Below, piece after piece: positions 55,501-64,000 of a stretch of DNA of 64,000 bases. The stretch's first letter is position 1; every line of letters begins with the position of its first letter. Made by a program: the position numbers and the translations under genes. The notes below the pieces were generated by a model. It was given only the letters and a program-made list of their open reading frames with translations. It did not search any database and was not told where the DNA came from. Location: contig CATNEN010000039.1 in the NCBI GenBank assembly GCA_950097015.1, positions 11,440,001 through 11,504,000 on the forward strand, written 5' to 3'. Source of the DNA: Macrostomum hystrix (Eukaryota > Platyhelminthes > Macrostomidae).

Positions 55501-57960
55501 GTCAAGAACTCAAAAACTCTCAAACTTGCTATAATCAATCAGGTTTGCTAATTAAATATTTAATTAAATACTCATGGCTTGAATCTTATGCATTTAGTTT
55601 TCAAAAATTGTTCATCTGACTATATAATAATCTGTTAGCTTATGACTTTACTATTAATTTAAAAAGCTAATAAATATTATCAGCATGCACAAAGTAAGAC
55701 AGAGCTTCAAATATCACAGATAGAAAGCTAATAAAAATATGCTCTTTTATAATACACTAAAATAAGTATTATAAATAAGTCTTTAAGGGCAAGGCACGAT
55801 TTAAACTAAAAAACATTACTTGAAGTAGAATTCAAATTTAAATGTGGCAAAATATAAAAAATACTGACAGCTAGCTAAAATATCAACAAAAATTCTTAAT
55901 GCCTATTAAGCCTAATTATTTAAGTAGCCAATAATTATTTTTTTCATATAAAAAATTGCCCTATTTCCTAATTAGTTTTCAAATGTATCAATGATACTAC
56001 TTATTTATAGGTAAATAATATCTATAGGAGAACAATTAATAATAAAGTGCATGCTGGGGCAGGTAAAAAAGACAGATAGCATACATGCAGGGTTAAACAT
56101 GCAGGACAACAATTGCAACATTCCCCCCAAAAAACTTTTTTCTTTTTCAACAGACCGAAATTAACAATGTAATGTGAAATCAGGGTAGGCAAAAGAAAAC
56201 AAAAATTAATGAAGGAATTAACACATTGATTTCAATAGCATGACAAGTGAGAAAACTTATGCATGTAACACCCAAAAAACTAAGAAATGTAATAAGAAAA
56301 GGAAGACAGCAATATTAAGCATGCACAACCAAAAACAAAGTTTTTTGAACAGGCCTTCTATTGCACTCTGCCCTACAAGAATCAGCTGAGCAGGCCAGAC
56401 AAATACTATCACATCCATGAGACAGCAACTTGACTATTCCCATCTTCCAGCACAGGCAAGGTTGATGATGCTTACTTTTTATCAACACCACCTAACCAGC
56501 CTTTGGCTCATGAGAACCTTTACTACTAGCCACAAATTGTTCTCTGAGTGTGGTGACAGAGAAAATGGTTCTAAATTGATAATAAAGTGCATGCTGTGGC
56601 AGGTGAGAGACAGAGGCAACCAACATAGGGTTAAACATGCAATATGACAATTACAACAACTGCTTTACCACAAATGTTACTAGTAAAGTAATAGACAAGC
56701 ACAACACAGGCTTGACACCTGCCCATATATAGGCCAGAACCTGCAATAACCACTGACAATGAATAGTCAGTTTTGACTAGATTACTAGGGTTTATTTAAA
56801 TATTCTTAGCCAACACTATAAACTAAAGTACTTGCAGTTTAGGTAGCTGGGTAAAGTTTCATTCAAAATTCAAAAAGTTCAAAAAATTTGTTGTCTTATA
56901 GGAAGGAATGGGAGAAAAAATTGCAGTGAGCAATCAGCATTCACAGCATAAAATTTGGAATGCAGATAAAAAACTCCTTGTTTCTTTTCTTGCATTCAAC
57001 ATTGATAAAGGGCATGACAACTTATAACTATTACCATAGTCCGGATCATGTCGTTTACGCCGGAGATCTCCGGCGTAAATCTGGTTTGGGATCGGAGGCT
57101 GGCGTAAGTGCTTGGCGTAAGTATAGGCCAAAATGTGCCTTGGCGTAAGTGCTTGGCGTAAGTACATGGCATAAATCAAGTGGCATAAATGTTAGCACAA
57201 ATGAGATCATTCACGATCAAATGTATCACTATAGAACATAACACATTTGCGTTAATTATGATTTTAAGGAGCAGCATTAAAACAAAGTTCATTAAAATAT
57301 TGCAGTTAGTATAAATGAGATAGCAGAATATCTATTGTAGGATAGCAAAAGTTTTTTTAGCTTTAAGATGCTTACTTTGATACTTGATTCAGAATTTGCA
57401 ACTTGTGAGATTTTTAAACAGTTGCAACTTCTGAATTTAATTAATCACCGATTAACAAGAATTGTGAAGGACCTTTTTTGGGTGGCGTAAATCAGAGGGA
57501 CCTTTTTTGGTTGGCGTAAGTCTGGCGTAAGTGCCAAAAATGTTGGATTTTTCCTCCGGCGTAAGTCCAGCATGATCCGGACTATGGAACTATTAATTTG
57601 AATTAGAGGTTCTTTAGAATGAAATAGTTGGGACTAGGGAACCAATTAAAATGCAAAATATGTATGATGTTTTGTAGCTAACAGTTGGCAACTATGAAAA
57701 GCATTAGACAACCATACAAACAGAGAGTAAAAAAATAAGTCATAATAAAAATAAGACATAATAAAAATAAGACATAATAAGACATAAGCAAATAATAAAG
57801 GACAAAAGTGTCTACACTTGATAAATTGTTATGTATAAATTTTAGCACGTCAAACAGTAACTTACACAAAATAAAAGTATAGTCCTGTGAAGACAATCAA
57901 GACAGACCATGCTATCACAGCAGGTACTACTTTTGTTGAACACTTGCACTCACAGCCCAT
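52440..57960 (-). CDS. ZDHHC8: DHHC palmitoyltransferase, ZDHHC5/8 type
   Basis: Four exons (57960-57866, 55287-54732, 54010-53735, 52781-52440), in phase, 422 residues; human ZDHHC5 and ZDHHC8 are above 700. The first exon gives the first membrane segment ([18 protein letters not shown]). The second has TM2, [10 protein letters not shown], the Cys-rich domain ([20 protein letters not shown]), DHHC at about 128-131, [15 protein letters not shown], two further membrane segments and the TTNEQ motif (TTxE), which precedes the splice. The third starts [16 protein letters not shown], aligning with the VTGKFRGGVNPF region that marks ZDHHC5/8. The last is Gln-rich. The enzyme attaches palmitate to cysteines of membrane proteins. 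The choice between 5 and 8 is not possible (vertebrate duplicates). Long introns hold a MITE and a minisatellite. Confidence 0.9.
52860..53600 (-). repeat. 34-bp minisatellite in ZDHHC intron 3
   Basis: About 20 copies of GAATCGGAGAGGATAATTAT plus CCCAAATCGATTCA. Degenerate versions of AATCGG.GAGGATAATTATCC recur in the neighbouring intron to 54640, so the family spreads across the exon between them. Confidence 0.92.
54060..54660 (-). repeat. Decayed copies of the same repeat in ZDHHC intron 2
   Basis: Scattered AGAATC, AGGATAATTA and TTATCC motifs occur at 54150-54660, without strict period. They resemble an older, scrambled version of the array in intron 3. Confidence 0.5.
55288..57865 (-). 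other. ZDHHC intron 1
   Basis: 2.6 kb, AT-rich, with one MITE (57034-57587) and a duplicated segment: AATAAAGTGCATGCTGNGGC near 56041 and 56581. A small frame at 56417-56647 is not recognised. Confidence 0.5.
57026..57595. mobile_element. hAT-like MITE with 8-bp target duplication
   Basis: The element (57034-57587, 554 bp) begins CCATAGTCCGGATCATG and ends CATGATCCGGACTATGG, perfect 17-bp inverted ends extended by a second paired block (TTACGCCGG/CCGGCGTAA). AACTATTA flanks it on both sides (57026-57033 and 57588-57595). An 8-bp duplication is typical of hAT elements. The interior is rich in GGCGTAAGT motifs and has no transposase. Confidence 0.85.
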
Positions 57961-58737
57961 TCTTACTCATTAAGTATCAACAGATTTACAGCATCTCTTT
58001 GAATTTAGCACTGCACCGCAGATTTTTTTAGTTCACTGCAGTACAGAGAACTACACAGCAGAACTACAATGCAGGTTACTAACAGATCAAGGAATTTTCA
58101 CGAGGTCAGAAATTCATAAAGCAGTATTATATCGTTACCTTGCGTAAATTGGTGATAGGTATATTTGAAATAAACATATGGATGGATTGAAAAATCATAA
58201 GCTCGCGTTTTTTTGTAAAAATGGTTCATAAACAAAAAATGGACTAAGCTCTGCAATGCGTTATGATAAACAGTATCACTCACTACTTGAACCAGTTCGA
58301 CATCGACGAAATCAGTTTTTGCTGATTTTTGTATTCGAACTTGTGCTCGTTTTATTTATGTTTGCAAAATATAACAAATTGAAGCTAAAAATAACATAAT
58401 AATAAGTACCAAAATTATAAAATTTTACTGTGCTTTAATGCAGAAATATGATAAATATTGTAAAAGTGGCAATTTTCAACGCCTTAAATACCATTTTACT
58501 TTTTACATTAGCTCCCTTGAAGTTGGCACCCTTCTCTCGTCAACTTCTTCTTCTCTTCTTCTTCTCAATCTCACCCACTAATTCAATACACCCGTTACAT
58601 GGATTGTGACGCACATTTGGCTTTATTGAATGTGACACGGGTGCATCGTACCATACATTCGACAAAACAGCATATTTCGCAGCCGCAGGAAGTCCGTATA
58701 GTTACGTACAAATTTTAAGGGTTTAAATTTTAAGGGC
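57961..58737. other. Intergenic
   Basis: Upstream of ZDHHC. CTTCTTCTTCTCTTCTTCTTCTC pyrimidine-rich run at 58540-58565. No gene. Confidence 0.35.
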
Positions 58738-59155
58738 TGTTTCGTTCTAACATCGCGATATAACATGCAAAAGGACGCATTTGAATCGGTCTATAACATG
58801 TTAGATGTTGCGTGCAAAATATTCTTATTCCAATAAATAATAAAATAAATGACAAGAAATAGGCCTAATATTTAAATATACCTAGCGAGCTATATAAATT
58901 GTTAATATTACCTATAGCTAAGCCTAGCTAAACTAGCCTAGCTAGCTAGTAGACATTTTTCTTATTGCTACACTGCTAGTAAGGGGCTTTCCATTAGGAT
59001 TACTTCAAGGTTAAAGTAGGCATTAACGCAACATCTAACATGTTATAAACCGATGTACATGCCAAATTTTAGCATTTAACGCAACTTCTAACATGTTATA
59101 CACCAATGTACATGCCCACTTTATGCATGTTATAATCCGAAGTTAGAACGAAACA
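58738..59155. mobile_element. Foldback MITE, 418 bp
   Basis: The left arm from TGTTTCGTTCTAAC (58738) continues through TATAACATGC and CTATAACATGTTAGATGTTGCGT. The right arm is its imperfect reverse complement ending GTTAGAACGAAACA (59155). An extra internal copy of AACGCAACNTCTAACATGTT lies at 59028-59047. No coding. Confidence 0.75.
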
Positions 59156-60722
59156 TTAGTGGGTTGATGGTAGACTAGTAGAATAACGGCTTAAGTGCCA
59201 TAGTTAAATAGTGCCATCGTGTTATAATTATTATACGAGTAACTCTTCGGAATTTTGATAGTCCTCGTGTAATTTTAATCAACGCTTTAAAATAAAAGCA
59301 ACGATTTCCTACTTCAGTGTCATTGACAATCCAGAGGTGCATGTACAGTCGCGAGGACCATGCCAAGTATAACTCCTCTCTGTAGAGTGGGCATATTTTG
59401 TTATTGGTCAGTATAGAATGTGGTTCCGTCATCGTCCATTAAATTACTTTTCTTGATGATCTTTATTCTTTACATCCTATCATGACAATTAAGACATTCA
59501 TGAGACTTTGTACTTTAATAAAATACGCCATTGTGGATCAATGGGGTTGAAATTGAAAAAAATCCGCCAGCGTCAATGTTACAGATTTAAATTAGACAGT
59601 TTATTTTTTTAATTAACGTAATTTGAGTATTCAATAACTGACAATAATTTGGTACAATATCTAAACTGTATGACTTACCGATGAGGCAATTAATTATCGC
59701 ATTAAGCAGACATGAAATATCGTAAACTGACTTTTTGACCGATGTTGATAATTACAAAATTAGATAATTAGAAATAAAATGTGTCGAACACTGGAAAATT
59801 TGTATACATGTACATCAAAAATTGCATCAAAATTTAATAACGAGAGAAAGATTTGTAATAATTAAAAAATTTAAATTTGTTTCGGCGAAGACGACAAACA
59901 TGCAATGTATCCACAAGCATGCATATACGAGTACATATATAGTACATAGTACAAAGACTCGTATATAGATGCCAATAATGCAGCTCTGTATACTGCATAC
60001 TTTTTAAACGATTTTGTCACAATGAATTAAGAAGCTCGACTAAGTGGTGTACATGTACAACACTGATACATATTTTAGGGGAAAATGTAGTAACAAATAA
60101 AACAATTCAATAATTGCTTTTTAGCTCAAATCGTGCTGTAACTCGTATGTTACAAAACAAAAAATGGTTCAATACGAGTATAAGACAAGACTGTTTATGC
60201 CAAACACAGAATCAGTTGTCTGCCGATCAAACAAAACAGCAGTTAACTTGTTGCTCAGCCCACAAGAGGTTCCGCCGACTGAAATGTAAAAATGCGTCAT
60301 TTTCGCTACTGAAATTGTTTTTTAACTGTATGTTTGTAGAGCTTTGCCAAGCTATAGTGTTCACATTTCGACAAGAATGGTCCACAAAAAGCGTCGGTAT
60401 CTGTGAAAAGAATGACTGTAATATCTTTAAATTTCATTTGAAAATGAACCAGAACATAAAATAATCCATAGTGTGTACACCTTGGCCAAACGTATTGAAG
60501 GGAATACCTCATTTACAAACCTATAATTTAGCAAGAAGTAATTTAGCTGGTATTTCATGTAAAATATGAGCTTTGGACCTGCTTTCAATAAGAAACAATC
60601 ATCATTAGTGAAAAAAATGAACATTTTGCCTCTCCGCAGTTTATTTTTTTGGCAAAAACCTCCCCCCTAAGCTTTTCTTAGAAATGTAGTCTCCCTTTCT
60701 TCTACTCCTCGAGGTCCTTGCA
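59156..60722. other. Intergenic, AT-rich
   Basis: Frames at 59175-59432 (-) and 60114-60464 (+, 116 codons) match nothing I recognise. AATAAA on the minus strand at 60645-60640 lies 78 bases after the proposed AHR stop. Confidence 0.35.
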
Positions 60723-61784
60723 CTATACTTTACAAATGTAACTCACATGATAAGGATAGTGGTACGCTGGTACAGTCTGCTGCTGCTGCTGCGGCTGCTG
60801 CTGTTGCTGCTGCTGCTGTTGCTGCTCGTCTGTGGAAGACTTCCAAGAGTACGTGTGAGAACTTCTCACAACTGGCACAGGAATTCCCGACGGAATTCTG
60901 CAGGAGGGTGGAATCAGACATGTTAAAATGTCTCAAACTAAAACTAAAATTAAAATTCAAGTTTGCAATCATGCCCAGAGAAATCACAGCGAAAGCACTG
61001 CTAACAGATGGAGCTCACTCGACAAGCAACACTCTTTAGGGGGTCGGTGGCAGAGCGGTTAACGCGTTTGCCTCTCGCGCCACGGTCCTTGAGTTCGATT
61101 TTTCGGCGAGGCCATGAACATTTATTTGGGGGCTTGTCGTGCAATTTACGTCAATAAGGGCCAACCTCCAAGGCACAGTGAGAGTGTACACTGCCTGACG
61201 ATGAGAAAGTCAGGGCATATGTACACACCTGTGTGAGCGCGTGACTGCGTACGGTGTCTGTGTGCGTGTGTGCTCTAGAAAAGAAGAAACTGAACCTAAA
61301 CTGAACACGGGCGCGGTCGACAAAACCACCCTCATTTTACATCCGGCAGAACTGAAGTGCTGGGAGCTAAAGTGATTTACCCGCCATTGAAGGTCTCGTA
61401 GAATGGGTTCGCTGTCTCCCGAACTTCGCTTCCGCCGATATAGTATTCGCTACAGCCATAGCTGGCACCCGCTGCGTCAAAAACAGAAGCGGTAGCGTCG
61501 CCGTAGCCTTGATCGGCGGTAACCACCGCAGCCGCGGCCGCTGCAGCCGCCGCAGCCGCCGCTGCTGCTGTTGCTGCCGATGTAGTGGACAGCTGCAGTC
61601 GTCCGCCGGACAATGTCTGTTCCTCGACGCCACCGAGGCCAAGGTGTTGCTGATGATGCTGATGATAAACAGCTGCTGGATGCTGGGACAGTCTGTAGTC
61701 CGCATAGTTACTGTAGGTGTCACCAATGCCATCCTGTAGGTGAAACTGGTATGCTGCAGAACTGCCTAGCATCAGCGACTGCTG

Positions 61785-61823
<39 letters not shown>

Positions 61824-61907
61824 ATAATGCAGCTGATGATAGTGCGCTTGGCTGTAGAAGGACATCTGTGCGTGATGATTAAATGAATGATGAGGGATTT
61901 GTTGTTG

Positions 61908-61938
<31 letters not shown>

Positions 61939-64000
61939 GGTTGACTAATGGAGTAGATAGCAGAACTACTGGTTGCACATCTGAAAGGAAGTTATTAAAA
62001 GATTTGAATTCGAGTTATCAGTATAGAAATGTTGCAAATTTCAGTACACCCAAACTGAGGTCATTGAGTTGTTCATACCGAATCGGCTGCATCTGGGTCG
62101 CTGTTTGCTGTTGTTTCCTTTTTCTACTACTCTGTAGATAATCCTTTGCTTGAGTATTTGCCGGCCGAGCTTGCTGCTGCTGCTGCTGCTGCTGTGGTTG
62201 CTGTGCCCTGGCTTTGACGGTAGCGGCTGTCGCAGCGCCGGCACTGACGCAGGCTTTCACTGTGCGGTCCGATTTTCCCGAACCTGAGCTGACGCCGCCG
62301 CACCAGTCGTCGAAGGTGTCGCCAAGTGTGGGCTCCGGTTCCAGCAGCGGAAAGGGAAGTTTGTATTCGGCACTGCGTCTGGCCAGTAGCTCGACGCCTT
62401 CCTGCTCCCTGAAAGTGCAGACACTGACGCATCATCTGGCGATTCTACGTGCCTCATCCTACATACAATCTCGAGCATTCAAAATCACTGAGATACAAAT
62501 TATTTTCTCGTCATGATGCTAGGTACATCATTTGGTGACACTAGACTCGCAGCCAGCGAGGAGGCGATTCCGCCCATTCCGCTGACTCCTGAGCACAAAC
62601 GCACACGAATACCGTGCGCAGGCACACACTCACACAGGTGTGTACATCAGCTTTGACTTTCTCATCGTCAGACAGTGTACACTCTCACTGCGCCTTAGAT
62701 GTTAGCCCTCAAGGGCGTAAATTGCCCCCGAGCCGCAACTGCATCCCAAATGAATGTTGCCTCGCCGCAGCATCGAGCTCAGGGACCTTGGCGCGACAGG
62801 CAAACGTGTTAACCCTTAGTAAGCTACTTAAGACAACATTCAGCAACTGGGACACGATAAAAAAGTTTTAAACACGCACCCCAGCTGACGATGTGTACAC
62901 AAGATGCTGTCAGGCCTGGAGCCGCCCTGCTGCTGCACCAACCGCAGGCTGGTCTGAAGCCACAGACAGGCGCCCGACTTCGCTAGCCAACGGTAGGCCA
63001 GGAAGCCGAGGCTCGCTCGTTTTAACACTGTTAGAAAAGAAAATAACCGCGTCGTTCTACTGTTAGTAGAGAAGCGCGTGAGTAGAAAAGATGCGCTTCT
63101 AAAGGCTTGCACTGGCAACTGTAGAAAGACCACGGCACGGGGAAATTCCAAATACTCAAATTCTTCTTTTGGAGTGGACAACAAAAAACAACGGCATAGT
63201 CGCGATTCTAGTCGAAGACCCTATATTGACGTCGGACGGCTTAGAAAATTAGTTCACCATCCAAATGGTAGACTTTATGAAAATCGGTCATTCGTTTTGG
63301 GAGCTATCATAAAGCAAGCAGAGGTGATTCGATATACCCGTGGTCCTTCTCACAGGGAGTTAAGTGCTTTTGGCTCAGCTGCACCATTGAATTCTTACGG
63401 AGCTCGTGACCGAAGGCGGCGTAGTGAAGATCGCTTGGATGCACCATATGGTAGAAGCGCAGCTGCTCAGCCTCAATATCCGTGTAGCCCAGCACCACCT
63501 TGGCCCTGAAGGTTTTCAAAAATCGGATTTCATCTGGGAATTCTGGTGACTCTCAGGGGAATTATAGCATGACTGAAGGACCAAAAAGAATCGAGTCAAA
63601 TGAAGGTCAGACAGTTCGAAAATCGCCGCACCTTGCGTCCAAGCCGAGCAGCGACATGTCCAGCCGGTGTCGCGACCGGAACGTGAAGCCTTTCTGCGCC
63701 GACAGAGCGGCGTCGGACGCACCGAACGGCGTGCACAGGGCGAACAGCGCCATCGGGCTGGAGAGTGCCGCTGAAGCCGCTGTGGCCGTTGATCCGGCTG
63801 CCAGTCGTCCAGACCCGCCGCCCGAGGCAACAACACCGCCGCCGCCGCCGCCGCCGCCGCCGCGACGTGAGGTAGCACCGCGTCGCGAGCCAGTTGATCC
63901 CGACTGTTGAAACCGATGCTGGCTGCGAATTCCGTGCAGCTGAAGGATGCGGCCGCTGATCTCCATGGTCTGGGGTGCGGAGGCAGTGTCGGGGCAGTTG
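60723..64000 (-). CDS. AHR: Aryl hydrocarbon receptor (bHLH-PAS), 3' part
   Basis: Exons, minus strand: window edge (perhaps from 63969)-63632, 63505-63399, 63027-62880, 62408-62079, 61980-61381 and 60897-60723, in phase throughout. They encode the end of PAS-A (TMEISGRILQLHG, MALFALCTPFG), PAS-B (GFTFRSRHRLDMSLLGLDAR, KVVLGYTD, RFYHMVHPSDLHYAA, YRWLAKSGACLWLQTSLRLV, RPDSILCTHRQLG) and the AHR-specific EQEGVELLARRSAEYKLPFP. A long activation-type tail follows, with many polyQ, His and Ala runs. bHLH and most of PAS-A lie off the window. AHR/spineless binds DNA with ARNT and controls xenobiotic or developmental genes. If the last intron is not removed, translation stops at 61377, because the stop overlaps the donor. 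Confidence 0.9.
61038..61275 (+). repeat. tRNA-derived SINE, 3'-truncated
   Basis: In the last AHR intron, antisense. It has the clearest tRNA-like head: GTGGCAGAGCGGTTAACGCG (A box) and CCTTGAGTTCGATTTTTCGG (B box). The body runs to GTGTGCGTGTGTGCTCTAG and is then cut off. Confidence 0.82.
62512..62825 (-). repeat. tRNA-derived SINE
   Basis: In an AHR intron, in sense with the gene. Reverse copy from GGTGACACTAGACTCGCAGCC through CCGCTGACTCCTGAGCACAA and GGGCGTAAATTGCC to the head CGAGCTCAGGGACCTTGGCG. Confidence 0.8.
63130..63345. mobile_element. Short MITE in AHR intron
   Basis: Left end CACGGGGAAATTCCAAATAC, right end ATATACCCGTG. The interior shares TCTAGTCGAAGACCCT with the 28.2-kb element and, reversed, GCTCCCAAAACGAATGACCG with both other copies. 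It is about 210 bases, an internally deleted member of the family. Confidence 0.6.

Noticed and set aside
60114-60464. 116-residue hypothetical protein
   Set aside because: Composition is like AT-rich random sequence and nothing in it resembles a known family.
61038-61110. A tRNA gene
   Set aside because: The A and B boxes belong to a SINE head that continues into the SINE body; stems do not close into a functional tRNA.

Overview
This is animal nuclear DNA, not bacterial. Genes are split by GT-AG introns (one looks GC-AG), many protein families are metazoan (aryl hydrocarbon receptor, MEOX homeobox, nischarin, PEX6, ZDHHC5/8, fibrinogen-related proteins, a neuropeptide prohormone), and the DNA between them is filled with tRNA-derived SINEs, MITEs, mariner, LINE and DIRS-type relics and about twenty minisatellites. 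An invertebrate, probably a lophotrochozoan (a free-living flatworm would fit), is my inference; nothing in the window fixes the species.

Layout. 0-1.5 kb (+): last two exons of a PTB-domain adaptor. 4.0-10 kb (-): a small secreted WSC protein and two fibrinogen-related protein (FREP) genes, with LINE debris between and after them; a third FREP lies at 35 kb on the + strand. 11.5-15.6 kb (-): PEX6, a peroxisomal AAA ATPase. 17.8-20.1 kb (-): a Gfo/Idh/MocA-type inositol dehydrogenase-like oxidoreductase. 22.9-24.5 kb: nested mariner relics. 25.1-26.1 kb (-): a neuropeptide precursor carrying about 20 near-identical 14-residue units. 28-29.4 kb: a MITE split by a DIRS-like RNase H fragment. 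37.3-42.6 kb (+): the MEOX homeobox gene. 43.2-49.4 kb (-): nischarin (PX + LRR). 52.4-58.0 kb (-): a ZDHHC5/8-type palmitoyltransferase. 60.7-64.0 kb (-): the 3' half of an aryl hydrocarbon receptor (bHLH-PAS) gene, cut by the window edge.

The genes do not form a pathway; neighbours are functionally unrelated, as is usual in animal genomes. The WSC protein and the FREPs are the only plausible functional cluster (secreted carbohydrate or pathogen recognition).

The most notable signals are: (1) the neuropeptide precursor, whose repeats differ almost only at synonymous sites; (2) three FREP paralogues with a nearly identical core that includes the intron, and divergent residues concentrated around the FReD calcium/ligand region; (3) a SINE in which one internal 14-bp segment has expanded into 35 perfect tandem copies; (4) minisatellites of unrelated sequence filling almost every long intron of MEOX, nischarin and ZDHHC, with in-frame arrays in coding sequence as well; and (5) several foldback/MITE elements, one with a perfect 8-bp target duplication. 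All exon joins were made by eye from splice consensus, reading-frame phase and remembered family alignments; no search was run.
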